The notes below the pieces were generated by a model. The model ran no database searches. It was not told the origin of the DNA and was given only the letters and a program-made list of their open reading frames with translations. Below are positions 36,176 through 44,427 of a DNA stretch of 64,000 bases, in pieces (within the stretch, counting starts at the first letter, position 1; every line of letters begins with the position of its first letter). The stretch is from the NCBI RefSeq assembly GCF_020524285.1, contig NZ_JAIVKX010000008.1, forward strand, positions 186,001 through 250,000, written 5' to 3'. Source of the stretch: Alloyangia pacifica. Lineage in GTDB: Bacteria; Pseudomonadota; Alphaproteobacteria; Rhodobacterales; Rhodobacteraceae. Both the position numbers and the translations under genes were made by a program.

Positions 36176-36252
36176 TGGCGATCCCGGCAGGATTCGAACC
36201 TGCAACCTGCCCCTTAGGAGGGGGCTGCTCTATCCAGTTGAGCCACGGGACC
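36176..36252 (-). tRNA. tRNA-Arg (anticodon CCT)
   Basis: The minus strand gives a complete 77-nt tRNA. The acceptor stem is GGTCCCG/CGGGATC, the D arm starts GCTCAACTGGATAGAGC, the anticodon stem-loop is GCCCC-CTCCTAA-GGGGC with anticodon CCT, the T arm has GGTTCGAATCC, and CCA is encoded. It reads AGG codons. Confidence 0.97.
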
Positions 36253-36327
36253 GACGGCCTTCCCTTAGCGCGCGCATCCTCCATTGTCACCCTGCAAGCG
36301 GAAAATTCGCCGCGCTGCGGCTTTGGC

Positions 36328-36355
36328 TTGTATGACCCGGCAGAAAGGCTAACAT
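36328..36355 (+). promoter_or_regulatory. Possible promoter of the LacI-family gene
   Basis: TTGTAT (36328-36333) and TAACAT (36350-36355) with a 16-bp spacer lie just upstream of a GGAGGAG ribosome site. Support is from spacing and partial consensus only. Confidence 0.35.
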
Positions 36356-36386
36356 TCAGGTATTTAGTGCTTTGGAGGAGCCGCCC

Positions 36387-37409
36387 GTGGCCGATACCGA
36401 TCCCCGCCCCCTCACCCTCAGAGACGTCTCCGAAGCCTCCGGTGTGTCCGAGATGACCGTGAGCCGGGTGCTGCGCAACCGCGGGGACGTGTCCGAGGCG
36501 ACCCGGGCCAAGGTGCTCGAGGCCGCCAAGACGCTCGGCTACGTGCCTAACAAGATCGCCGGTGCGCTGGCGAGCCAGCGGGTGAACCTCGTGGCGGTGA
36601 TCATCCCCTCGATGCGCAACATGGTCTTCCCCGAGGTGATGGCAGGCATCGCCTCGGTGCTCGAGGACACCGAGCTGCAGCCGGTCGTGGGGATCACCGA
36701 CTACATGCCCGAAAAGGAAGAGCGGGTGCTCTACGAGATGCTGTCCTGGCGTCCGTCCGGGGTGATCATCGCCGGGCTCGAGCACACCGAGGCCTCAAAG
36801 GCGATGATGAAGGCCAGCGGCATCCCGGTGGTCGAGATCATGGACATCGACGGCACGCCCGTCGATTGCGCCGTCGGCATTTCGCACCGCCGTGCCGGGC
36901 GCGAGATGGCCAAGGCGATCCTGCGCGCCGGCTACCAGAAGATCGGCTTCCTCGGCACCAAGATGCCGCTGGACCACCGCGCGCGGAAACGGTTCGAGGG
37001 TTTCACCGAGGCGCTGGCAAAGAGCGGCGTCGAGGTGGTGGACCAGGAGTTCTACTCCGGCGGCTCGGCGCTGAAGAAGGGCCGCGAGATGACGCATGAC
37101 ATCCTCGAGCGCGAGCCGGAGATCGACTTCCTCTATTACTCCAATGACATGATCGGCGCGGGCGGGCTGCTCTACCTGATGGAACAGGGCCGCAATATCC
37201 CCGGTGACATCGGGCTTGCGGGCTTCAACGGTGTCGAGCTGCTGCAGGGGCTGCCCCGCCAGCTCGCGACGATGGACGCGCACCGGGCGGAGATCGGCCG
37301 GAAGGCGGCGCAGATCATTGCCGCGCGGGTCGACAACCCGGAGGCCGACTACGAGCGCATCGTCGAACTGACCCCCAAGATCGCCTACGGCGACACGCTG
37401 CGGCGCTGA
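36387..37409 (+). CDS. LacI-family transcriptional regulator (GntR/gluconate-type)
   Basis: The 340-aa repressor-type protein has the LacI helix-turn-helix LTLRDVSEASGVSEMTVSRV, followed by the hinge YVPNKIAGALASQ and a periplasmic-binding-like sugar domain. The GTG at 36387 is chosen because GGAGGAG lies six bases upstream. The TTG at 36372 overlaps that ribosome site. The core IIPSMRNMVFPEVMAGIASV resembles the gluconate repressor group. No sugar genes are next to it, so its target lies outside the window. Confidence 0.92.
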   Translation: MADTDPRPLTLRDVSEASGVSEMTVSRVLRNRGDVSEATRAKVLEAAKTLGYVPNKIAGALASQRVNLVAVIIPSMRNMVFPEVMAGIASVLEDTELQPVVGITDYMPEKEERVLYEMLSWRPSGVIIAGLEHTEASKAMMKASGIPVVEIMDIDGTPVDCAVGISHRRAGREMAKAILRAGYQKIGFLGTKMPLDHRARKRFEGFTEALAKSGVEVVDQEFYSGGSALKKGREMTHDILEREPEIDFLYYSNDMIGAGGLLYLMEQGRNIPGDIGLAGFNGVELLQGLPRQLATMDAHRAEIGRKAAQIIAARVDNPEADYERIVELTPKIAYGDTLRR

Positions 37410-37415
37410 GCGCCC

Positions 37416-38147
37416 TCAGAGCAGCGGGCGCGTGGTCGGCTCCTCGGTGTCGGCCATCGCCAGCTCGGCCATGCCCTCCACGTCGCTGACGTGCAGTTCG
37501 CCATCCGACCACTCCGCCAAGCCGCGCTCCCGCAGCCGTGCCAAGGTCTTGTTCGTATGCACGAGCGAAAGGCCGAGCGCATCCGCGAGATCCTGCTGGC
37601 GGTAGGGCAGTGGCACCCGCGCGCCCTGCCCGATCCCCAGCTCGCTGAGCCGCCGGTAGATCTTCAGCAGCGCCCAGGCCACACTCTGCGCCGCATCGCG
37701 CTGACCGACGGTGGCCAGGGTCTCGCCTAGGAAATGCTCCTCGGAGGCCGCGAGCCAGGTGACGTCATAGGCCAGTGACGGCTGCCGCCGGAACAGCGTC
37801 CAGAGATCGGCGCGATTGAAGACACACAGACGCATCGCGCTGGTCGCCTGCACCGAATGCTTCATCTCGCCCAGAAGCCCCGCCTGCAGGCCCGTCAGAT
37901 CGCCCGGCAGCAGGAAGTTGATCACCTGCCGCCGGCCGTTCTCGAGCGTCTTGTAACGCAGACCCATGCCCTCGAGGACGGTGAAAATCTGCGGTGAATT
38001 CGCGCCCTCGATCAGCAGGTGAGTGCCCGGATCGACGCTCAGTTCCCCCGCCTTGAACCTGCCCATAAAGGCCAGCTCTTCCTCCTCGAAGGGGCGGAAC
38101 AGCGCCTTGCGGCGCAGCGGGCAGCTTGTGCAGGAAATCTGACTCAT
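37416..38147 (-). CDS. Crp/Fnr-family transcriptional regulator
   Basis: The 243-aa product has an N-terminal cyclic-nucleotide-binding-like domain and a C-terminal winged helix (YRQQDLADALGLSLVHTNKT). Near the N-terminus only two closely spaced cysteines occur (SCTSC, Cys6 and Cys9), so it lacks the four-cysteine pattern of a true FNR 4Fe-4S sensor. The residues for cAMP binding are also not obvious. It is divergent from a degenerate receiver protein, and the 77-bp gap must hold both promoters. The signal is unknown. Confidence 0.9.
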   Translation of the reverse strand: MSQISCTSCPLRRKALFRPFEEEELAFMGRFKAGELSVDPGTHLLIEGANSPQIFTVLEGMGLRYKTLENGRRQVINFLLPGDLTGLQAGLLGEMKHSVQATSAMRLCVFNRADLWTLFRRQPSLAYDVTWLAASEEHFLGETLATVGQRDAAQSVAWALLKIYRRLSELGIGQGARVPLPYRQQDLADALGLSLVHTNKTLARLRERGLAEWSDGELHVSDVEGMAELAMADTEEPTTRPLL

Positions 38148-38224
38148 GACGGCCTCCTATGTCACAGATTAATGCGTCCCTGCGGCTTTGGTTCCAGTTT
38201 GTGCGCAACAAGAGGAGACCGCAC

Positions 38225-38599
38225 ATGATTCCCGAAGACTCGCCCGGTCCCGGGCCGGGGGTGCTGGTGCTGCTGAATGATCCCTTCGTGGCCGAGGACG
38301 TCGCACGGAGCATTTCCGAGCATGACCCCAAAACGCGCGTGATCTGCGCGCATACACCCGAGGCGGCGCTGCTGCTGGTGCAGGCCGCCGGGCATGTGGG
38401 TGTGGCCTTGCTGCAGATGGCCCCCGAAGACGTACCGAAGAGCGCGCTCGGCCAGGTGCTGAGCGCGGCGGGCACGCGCATCGCGCTGGCCGGAGACGCC
38501 GCAGAGGAGCTGGGCACGGCCTGTGCCTACGAGGTGCTGCAGCGCCCATTCAACAGCGCCGAGCTGTTGCTCACCCTGAACCGGGCGCGCTCGAGCTGA
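38225..38599 (+). CDS. Degenerate response-regulator receiver-like protein
   Basis: The 124-aa stand-alone protein follows the receiver fold pattern. GVLVLLNDPFVAEDVARSIS is the first strand and helix, TRVICAHTPEAALLLVQAAG the second, and YEVLQRPFNSAELLLTLNRA the last. The usual phosphoacceptor Asp on strand 3 is replaced by the GVALLQMAPE region, and the conserved Lys of the KPF motif is Arg (QRPF). Phosphorylation is therefore unlikely. The ATG at 38225 follows GAGGAG. It is divergent from the Crp/Fnr gene. Confidence 0.65.
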   Translation: MIPEDSPGPGPGVLVLLNDPFVAEDVARSISEHDPKTRVICAHTPEAALLLVQAAGHVGVALLQMAPEDVPKSALGQVLSAAGTRIALAGDAAEELGTACAYEVLQRPFNSAELLLTLNRARSS

Positions 38600-38749
38600 C
38601 CGGCCGGGTGCGGCGGGTCACCCCCGCGTCATGCCCCTGTCATCGCGGTGTTACCTGAGCTGACTACGAGTGGGGGCGTTCTTTGTGAGTGCCGTGGTCA
38701 CCTAGCGGATTTGCCCGTTCCCCGGTCAGGAATACCAGTGATTTAATGA

Positions 38750-38781
38750 AGAAGGGGGCGGCGCTTGCGCCACCCCCGTTT
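38750..38781 (-). terminator. Terminator hairpin after the pyrimidine ABC operon
   Basis: GGGGG-C-GGCGC (38754-38764) pairs with GCGCC-A-CCCCC (38767-38777) with one internal mismatch. Read on the minus strand it is followed by TTCTTCATT. It lies 27 bp after the stop of the substrate-binding protein gene. Confidence 0.75.
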
Positions 38782-38803
38782 TCGTTTGCGCCCTGCGCCG
38801 CGC

Positions 38804-39796
38804 TTATTGCAGCGCCTCGTCGGTGATCGCATGGGTCCAGGCGGCCTCGCCCGGGTCCTTGGTGATCACCGGATCGGCACCGGCGCTCAGCAGAACCTCG
38901 ACGGTGCGGGTGAAATCGGCCGGATCCAGTGCGCCGTTCGAGCCGGCGGTCAGCTTGGCGATCTCGCCCATCATGCGCTTCTGGTGCTCCTCGGTCTGGG
39001 CGCCGGTCTCGTCGTTCTCGAGCACGATATCGGCGGCCTCGTCCGGGTTTTCCTCGGCGTATTTCCAGCCCTTCATCGAGGCCCGCACGAAGCGCACCAG
39101 CTTGTCGGTCATCTCGGGATCGGCGAGGTTCTCCTCGGTGGTGTAGAGCCCGTCCTCAAGCGTCGCGATGCCCTCGTCCTGGTACTTGAAGACCACCAGC
39201 TCCTCGGGCGTCAGCCCGGCGTCGATGACCTGCCAATATTCGTTGTAGGTCATGGTGGTGGCGCATTCGACCTGCTTCTGCAGCAGCGGATCGACGTTGA
39301 AGTTGATCTTCTGGATGGTCACCCCGCCCTCGGAGCCGTCGGTCGCATAGCCGAGCTTGGACATCCACGAATAAAGCGGCAGCTCGTTGCCGAAGAACCA
39401 GGTGCCGAGCGTGTGGCCGGGGAAGTCGGCGGGGCTCTCGATGCCGTGCTCCTTGAGGCAGGTCAGCATCAGCCCCGAGGACTTGAAGGGCTGGGCGATG
39501 TTGACGATCGGCGCACCGTTCTCGCGCGCGGCCAGCGCCGAGGGCAGCCAGTCGACCATCACGTCGGCACCGCCGCCGAGCAGCACCTGCACCGGCGCGA
39601 TATCCGGTCCGCCCGGCTTGATCGTCACGTCGAGATCTTCTTCGTCGTAGAAGCCCTTGTCGGCGGCCACGTAGTAGCCGGCGAACTGCGCCTGCGTCAC
39701 CCACTTGAGCTGCAGTGTCAGCTCGTCCGCGGCCTGTGCGCCGCCCGCCGCGAGCAGCATCGCCGAGGCGATGCCCCATCCGGTAAACTTGGTCAT
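38804..39796 (-). CDS. ABC transporter substrate-binding protein (NMT1/THI5-like), likely pyrimidine-related
   Basis: The 330-aa precursor has a signal peptide ending at GGAQAADEL. The mature part fits the NMT1/THI5 group: LTLQLKWVTQAQFAGYYVAA, DKGFYDEEDLDVTIKPGGPD, and a C-terminal half with ADFPGHTLGTWFFGNELPLY. Relatives bind thiamine precursors, nitrate, or pyrimidine-type compounds. The ATG at 39796 has AGGAG at a good distance; another ATG lies three bases upstream. It is the last gene of the catabolic operon, which makes pyrimidines or hydantoin-type compounds the likely ligands. Confidence 0.88.
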   Translation of the reverse strand: MTKFTGWGIASAMLLAAGGAQAADELTLQLKWVTQAQFAGYYVAADKGFYDEEDLDVTIKPGGPDIAPVQVLLGGGADVMVDWLPSALAARENGAPIVNIAQPFKSSGLMLTCLKEHGIESPADFPGHTLGTWFFGNELPLYSWMSKLGYATDGSEGGVTIQKINFNVDPLLQKQVECATTMTYNEYWQVIDAGLTPEELVVFKYQDEGIATLEDGLYTTEENLADPEMTDKLVRFVRASMKGWKYAEENPDEAADIVLENDETGAQTEEHQKRMMGEIAKLTAGSNGALDPADFTRTVEVLLSAGADPVITKDPGEAAWTHAITDEALQ

Positions 39797-39851
39797 CATA
39801 CTCTCCTGTTGCATTGCGCGTTTCTTGGTCTTTTCTTCGCAGTTTCCTGTT

Positions 39852-40691
39852 TCACCGGCCCCGCTGCGACGGGTGCCAGAAGGTCGCGGCGCGTTCGATC
39901 AGCGCCACGCCGCCGTAGAAGGCCGAGCCCGCAAGCGCGGCCACCACGATCTCTGCCCACACGAGGTCGAGCTGCAAGAGCCCGACGCTGGTGGAGATGC
40001 GAAAGCCCATGCCGGTGATCGGCGAGCCGAAGAACTCGGCCACGATGGCGCCGATCAGCGCGAGGGTGGAGGCGATCTTCAGCCCGTTGAAGATGAAGGG
40101 CAGCGCCGCCGGCAGGCGCAGCTTCCACAGGCTGGTCCAGTAGCTGGCGGCGTAGGTGCGCATCAGGTCGCGCTGCATGGCGCTGGTGTCCGACAGCCCC
40201 TGCACCGCGTTGACCAGCACCGGGAAGAACACCATGACCACGACCACCGCCGCCTTCGACTGCCAGTCAAAGCCGAACCACATCACCAGGATCGGCGCGA
40301 TGCCGATGATCGGCAGCGCCGCGACGAAGTTGCCCACCGGCAGGAGGCCGCGCCGCAGGAAGTCGAAGCGGTCGACCACGATGGCCGTCAGCAGCGCCGC
40401 GCCGCAGCCCAGCACGTAGCCGGTGAGCGCGCCCTTGAGCACGGTCTGCACGAAGTCCTGCCAGAGCACGCCCGACGACTGCCCAAAGCGCGCCGCGATC
40501 ACTGAAGGGGCGGGCAGCAGCACCGGCGAGATGCCGAAGCCGCGCACCACCGCCTCCCAGACGAAGACCAGCACCAGCCCGAAGATCACCGGCACCGCCA
40601 GCGCCGCCGCGCGGCTCCGGCTTTTCGACAGCCGGACGTTGGCCCAAAGGCCCAGCGCCCAGACGATCAGCCCTGCAACAATCCAGATCAT
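39852..40691 (-). CDS. ABC transporter permease 1 of the pyrimidine-locus importer
   Basis: The 279-aa permease has about six to seven helices and the EAA-type cytoplasmic loop TYAASYWTSLWKLRLPAALP near residue 185, as in the SsuC/TauC/NrtB family. FNGLKIASTLALIGAIVAEF is the family block after it. The start overlaps the end of permease 2 by four bases. It would pair with permease 2 to form a heterodimeric membrane channel. Confidence 0.92.
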   Translation of the reverse strand: MIWIVAGLIVWALGLWANVRLSKSRSRAAALAVPVIFGLVLVFVWEAVVRGFGISPVLLPAPSVIAARFGQSSGVLWQDFVQTVLKGALTGYVLGCGAALLTAIVVDRFDFLRRGLLPVGNFVAALPIIGIAPILVMWFGFDWQSKAAVVVVMVFFPVLVNAVQGLSDTSAMQRDLMRTYAASYWTSLWKLRLPAALPFIFNGLKIASTLALIGAIVAEFFGSPITGMGFRISTSVGLLQLDLVWAEIVVAALAGSAFYGGVALIERAATFWHPSQRGR

Positions 40692-41548
40692 GCCATGCCC
40701 ATCCGCTTGAGGGTGATGCGCTGGATGAGGCCGATCAGCCCCACCAGCGCCGCCGCCAGCGCCGCCGCCATCAGCAGCGCCGACCAGATCTGGATGGTCT
40801 GCCCGTAGTAGCTGCCCGCCAGCAGCCGCGCACCGAGGCCAGCCACCGCGCCGGTCGGCAGCTCGCCGACGATGGCGCCGACGAGGCTCGCCGCCATGGC
40901 GATCTTCATCGAGGCGAAGAGATAGGGCATCGAGGCCGGCAGCCGCAGCCGCCAGAATTCCTGCGCCCGGGTGGCGCTCCAGGTGCGCATCTGGTCGAGC
41001 TGCATGCCGTCCGGGCTGCGCAGCCCCTTCACCATGCCCACGACCACCGGGAAGAACGACAGGTACATCGAGATCATCGCCTTGGGCAGCAGCCCCGAGA
41101 GGCCGATGGCGTTCAGCACCACGATGATCATCGGCGCGATGGCAAGGATCGGGATGGTCTGACTGGCGATCACCCAGGGCATCACCGATTTGTCCATAAC
41201 CCGGTTGTAGACGATGCCCACCGCCAGCGCGAAGCCGAGCAGCGTGCCCAGTCCGAACCCGAGCACCGTGGCGCTCATGGTTACCCAGGCGTGGTAGACG
41301 AGGCTGCGCTTCGAGGTGGGCTTCTTCATCGCCACCGTGTCCCAGAGCTCCACGGCCACCTGGTGCGGCGCGGGCAGCTTGGGCTTGTCCTGCGCCCAGG
41401 TCTCAGCGATCAGCTCGGGCGTGGTCAGCACGCGGTCCTGCCGCGCAGCCTGGTCGAGCACCCATTGCTTGTTGAGCATGACGGCGCTGCCGTACCAGAT
41501 CACGAGGATGGCCAGCACGACGGTCAGAACGGGGATCACGTTTTTCAT
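40688..41548 (-). CDS. ABC transporter permease 2 of the pyrimidine-locus importer
   Basis: The 286-aa permease has an N-terminal anchor and a soluble segment (about residues 25-90), then the BPD_transp_1 domain with TWSATRAQEFWRLRLPASMP as EAA loop and FASMKIAMAASLVGAIVGEL after it. The ATG at 41548 overlaps the stop of the GNAT gene (ATGA), showing coupling inside one operon. Confidence 0.92.
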   Translation of the reverse strand: MKNVIPVLTVVLAILVIWYGSAVMLNKQWVLDQAARQDRVLTTPELIAETWAQDKPKLPAPHQVAVELWDTVAMKKPTSKRSLVYHAWVTMSATVLGFGLGTLLGFALAVGIVYNRVMDKSVMPWVIASQTIPILAIAPMIIVVLNAIGLSGLLPKAMISMYLSFFPVVVGMVKGLRSPDGMQLDQMRTWSATRAQEFWRLRLPASMPYLFASMKIAMAASLVGAIVGELPTGAVAGLGARLLAGSYYGQTIQIWSALLMAAALAAALVGLIGLIQRITLKRMGMA

Positions 41549-41976
41549 CGCAGCCACTCCATCCGCAGCTCGCGCAGGGTCTCGGGCGGCTCGGGATCGA
41601 CCTCGCCCGCGTCCCGGAACCCCTCGCGCCGGTAGAAGCGCTGCGCCGCGAGGTTGGCCACATGCGTGTGCAGAAAGAGGCTGGCACGCCCCTCCTTGGC
41701 TTGGTCCATCAGCGCCTTGCCCAGCCCGGCGCCGCCGCGGGCGCAGTAGAGCGCCCCGACCTTGCCGATTTCGGGGTCGACCGAGACGTAGCCCTCGACC
41801 GGATCGCCGATGACCCAGATCTCGCGCAGCGGAAGCGCCTCGAGCAGGAAGCCCTCGATCTCTGCGTGGGAATGCACGCGCGGGAACCACTCGGTGGCAT
41901 CGATCCAGCCGTTCAGCACCGCGGCGCAGGCGGGAATATCGGCCTCGGTCGCGTGCCTGACTGCCGGATCAGTCAT
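41545..41976 (-). CDS. GNAT-family N-acetyltransferase inside the importer operon
   Basis: The 143-aa product has the acetyl-CoA-binding motif A region GALYCARGGAGLGKALMDQA and the final strand-helix LFLHTHVANLAAQRFYRREG with FRDAGEVD, typical of GNAT enzymes. It overlaps the ATPase gene by eight bases and the permease gene by four. It is therefore a cotranscribed part of the importer operon and not a chance insertion. The acetyl acceptor is unknown. An ATG at 41982 would add two residues. Confidence 0.88.
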   Translation of the reverse strand: MTDPAVRHATEADIPACAAVLNGWIDATEWFPRVHSHAEIEGFLLEALPLREIWVIGDPVEGYVSVDPEIGKVGALYCARGGAGLGKALMDQAKEGRASLFLHTHVANLAAQRFYRREGFRDAGEVDPEPPETLRELRMEWLR

Positions 41977-42790
41977 AGGCATGCCCCGCCCGCAGCCCCT
42001 CGCGCACGCGGTGCGCGATCTCGAGGAACTCCGGCGTGTCGCGGATCTCGAGCGGGCGCTCCTTTGGCAGCGGGCTTTCGATGATGTCGGTGATCCGCCC
42101 CGGGCGCGGCGACATGACGACGATCTTGGTCGAGAGATACACCGCCTCCGGGATCGAGTGGGTGACGAAGCAGATGGTCTTCTCGGTACGCGCCCAGAGC
42201 GCCAGCAGCTGCTCGTTGAGGTGGTCGCGCACGATCTCGTCGAGCGCGCCAAAGGGTTCGTCCATCAGCAGGATGTCCGCATCGAAGGCCAGCGCGCGGG
42301 CAATCGACGCGCGCTGCTGCATGCCGCCCGAGAGCTGCCAGGGGTACTTCTTCTCGAAGCCCGCAAGCTCCACCAGTTCCAGCACCCGCTGCACCCGCGC
42401 CGCCTGCTCGGACTTCGAATAGCCCATGATCTCCAGCGGCAGGCGGATATTGCCGCCGATGCTGCGCCACGGGTAGAGCCCCGCCGCTTGGAAAACGTAG
42501 CCATAGGCCCGCGCCTTGCGCGCCGCCTCGGGGGTCACGCCGTTGACCAGCACCGTGCCCGACGTCGGCGTCTCGAGATCCGCCATCACCCGCAGGAAGG
42601 TGGTCTTGCCGCAGCCCGAGGGCCCGATGAAGGAGACGAAGTCGCCCTTGCCGATCTTCAGATCCACATCCTTCAGCGCCTGTACCGGGCCGTCGTTCGT
42701 CTCGTAGACGAGGTTCAGCCCCTGCGCCGAGATCACCGTCGGTCTCGGCATGGCGCTGGCCGCTGGCGCGGCCGCTTGTTCTGTCATCAT
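41969..42790 (-). CDS. ABC transporter ATP-binding protein (nitrate/sulfonate-type)
   Basis: The 273-aa ATPase has Walker A IGPSGCGKTTFLRVMADLET, Q-loop YVFQAAGLYPWRSI, signature LSGGMQQRASIARALAFDAD, Walker B DILLMDEPFGALDEIVRDHL and switch His in CFVTHSIPEAVYLSTKI. This is the SsuB/TauB/NrtD subfamily. It comes directly after the dihydropyrimidinase gene and before the GNAT and permease genes. Confidence 0.94.
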   Translation of the reverse strand: MMTEQAAAPAASAMPRPTVISAQGLNLVYETNDGPVQALKDVDLKIGKGDFVSFIGPSGCGKTTFLRVMADLETPTSGTVLVNGVTPEAARKARAYGYVFQAAGLYPWRSIGGNIRLPLEIMGYSKSEQAARVQRVLELVELAGFEKKYPWQLSGGMQQRASIARALAFDADILLMDEPFGALDEIVRDHLNEQLLALWARTEKTICFVTHSIPEAVYLSTKIVVMSPRPGRITDIIESPLPKERPLEIRDTPEFLEIAHRVREGLRAGHAYD

Positions 42791-42863
42791 CTTCTTTCCC
42801 TGTGCGGGGTGGGGGCGTCTTCCGGCCCCCTGCCCCGGTCGTCTTCAGTCTACGTGTTCCGCG

Positions 42864-44318
42864 TCACACCCCGGAGGCCGGGATGCCGGTGCGTTCCACC
42901 TTGCGCGGCGCGGTCAGCTCCTTCCAGGAGCTCAGCGCCGTGTTCACCGGCCCGGCAGGCGGACGGGCGACGAACTGGCCATGGCCCTCCTCCGAGCTCA
43001 TCGCGCCCTCGGTCACCGAGACCTTGCCGCGGCTCAGCACGAAGCGCGGCAGCCCCTTCACGGTCATCCCCTCGAAGACGTTGTAGTCGATGGCCGACTG
43101 CTGGGTCTTGGCCGAGATCACCTTCTCGCGGTTCGGGTCGAGCACGACGATGTCGGCATCGGCCCCCACGAGGATCGCCCCCTTGCGCGGGTAGATGTTG
43201 AGGATCTTGGCGATATTGGTCGAGGTGACCGCGACGAACTCCTGCGGCGTCAGCCGGCCGGTGGCGACGCCCTGCGTCCAGAGCATCGGCAGCCGGTCCT
43301 CGAGCCCGCCGGTGCCATTGGGGATCTTGGTGAAATCGCCGACGCCATAGCGTTTCTGATCGGTGGTGAAGGCGCAGTGGTCCGTCGCCACGCAGGACAG
43401 CGAGCCCGCCGCCAGCCCGGCCCAGAGGCTGTCCTGATGCGCCTTGTTGCGGAACGGCGGCGACATCACCCGGCGCGCGGCGTGGTCCCAGTCGGGGTTG
43501 GCGTACTCCCTGTCGTCCAAGGTCAGGTGCTGGACCAGCGGCTCGCCCCAGACCCGCTTTCCAGCCTGCCGGGCGCGGCGGATCGCCTCGTGGCTCTCCT
43601 CGCAGCTCACGTGCACCACGTAGAGCGGCACCCCCGCCATGTCGGCGATCATGATGGCGCGGTTGGTCGCCTCGCCCTCGACCTGCGGCGGGCGCGAATA
43701 GGCATGCGCCTCGGGGCCGTTGTTGCCGGCGGCGAGCAGCTTGGCGGAAAGCTCGGCCACCACGTCGCCGTTCTCGGCATGCACCAGCGGGATCGCCCCC
43801 AGCTCGGCGCAGCGCTGGAACGAGGCGAAGAGCTCGTCGTCGTTCACCATCAGCGCGCCCTTGTAGGCCATGAAGTGCTTGAAGGTGGTGATGCCGCGAT
43901 CGACCACTTCCTTCATCTCGTTGAACACCTGTTCGCTCCACCAGGTGACCGCCATGTGGAAGGAGTAGTCGCAATGCGCGCGGGTCGACTTGTTGTCCCA
44001 CATCTGCAGCGCGTCGAGCAGCCCCTGCCCCGGCGCGGGCAGTGCGAAGTCGACCACCATGGTCGTTCCCCCCGCCAGCGCCGCGCGGGTGCCGCTGTCG
44101 AAATCGTCGGCCGAGTAAGTGCCCATGAAGGGCATCTCGAGGTGGGTGTGCGGGTCGATCCCGCCGGGCATCACGTAGCAGCCCGAGGCATCCAGCACCT
44201 CGTCGCCGGTCAGGTTCTGGCCGATCTGGGTGATGCGGCCACCCTCGATTTGCACGTCGGCCTCGTAGCTCAGGTCGGCGGTGACGATGGTGCCGCCCTT
44301 GATCACTGTGGACATCAT
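42864..44318 (-). CDS. hydA: Dihydropyrimidinase (D-hydantoinase)
   Basis: The zinc amidohydrolase opens 5,6-dihydrouracil or dihydrothymine to the N-carbamoyl-beta-amino acid. The 484-aa product has DPHTHLEMPFMG (metal His pair), FKHFMAYKGALMVND (the Lys carboxylated to bridge the metals), a His in YVVHVSCEESHEAI, and VATDHCAF with the metal Asp. It is the second enzyme of the reductive pathway, encoded between the M20-type amidohydrolase and the ABC transporter. Hydantoins may also be substrates. Confidence 0.95.
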   Translation of the reverse strand: MMSTVIKGGTIVTADLSYEADVQIEGGRITQIGQNLTGDEVLDASGCYVMPGGIDPHTHLEMPFMGTYSADDFDSGTRAALAGGTTMVVDFALPAPGQGLLDALQMWDNKSTRAHCDYSFHMAVTWWSEQVFNEMKEVVDRGITTFKHFMAYKGALMVNDDELFASFQRCAELGAIPLVHAENGDVVAELSAKLLAAGNNGPEAHAYSRPPQVEGEATNRAIMIADMAGVPLYVVHVSCEESHEAIRRARQAGKRVWGEPLVQHLTLDDREYANPDWDHAARRVMSPPFRNKAHQDSLWAGLAAGSLSCVATDHCAFTTDQKRYGVGDFTKIPNGTGGLEDRLPMLWTQGVATGRLTPQEFVAVTSTNIAKILNIYPRKGAILVGADADIVVLDPNREKVISAKTQQSAIDYNVFEGMTVKGLPRFVLSRGKVSVTEGAMSSEEGHGQFVARPPAGPVNTALSSWKELTAPRKVERTGIPASGV

Positions 44319-44346
44319 TCCCTCCCTTGGAAGTCCGGACCCGGGG

Positions 44347-44416
44347 TTTCTTCTAGGCGAAAATATCCCGGGGAGTCCGCGGCCCGAAGGCCGCGGGCGG
44401 GGCAGAGCCCCCTATC
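44347..44416 (-). repeat. Palindromic intergenic (REP-like) element, copy 2
   Basis: Read on the minus strand from 44416, this starts with GATAGGGGGCTCTGCCCC 12 bp after the amidohydrolase stop, passes through a perfect hairpin CCGCGGCC-GAA-type loop-GGCCGCGG (44377-44396) and ends in ATATTTTCG...AGAAGAAA. The order matches the element at 12762-12823 in the same position relative to a stop codon. Confidence 0.55.
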
Positions 44417-44427
44417 TGGCGTCCGCC

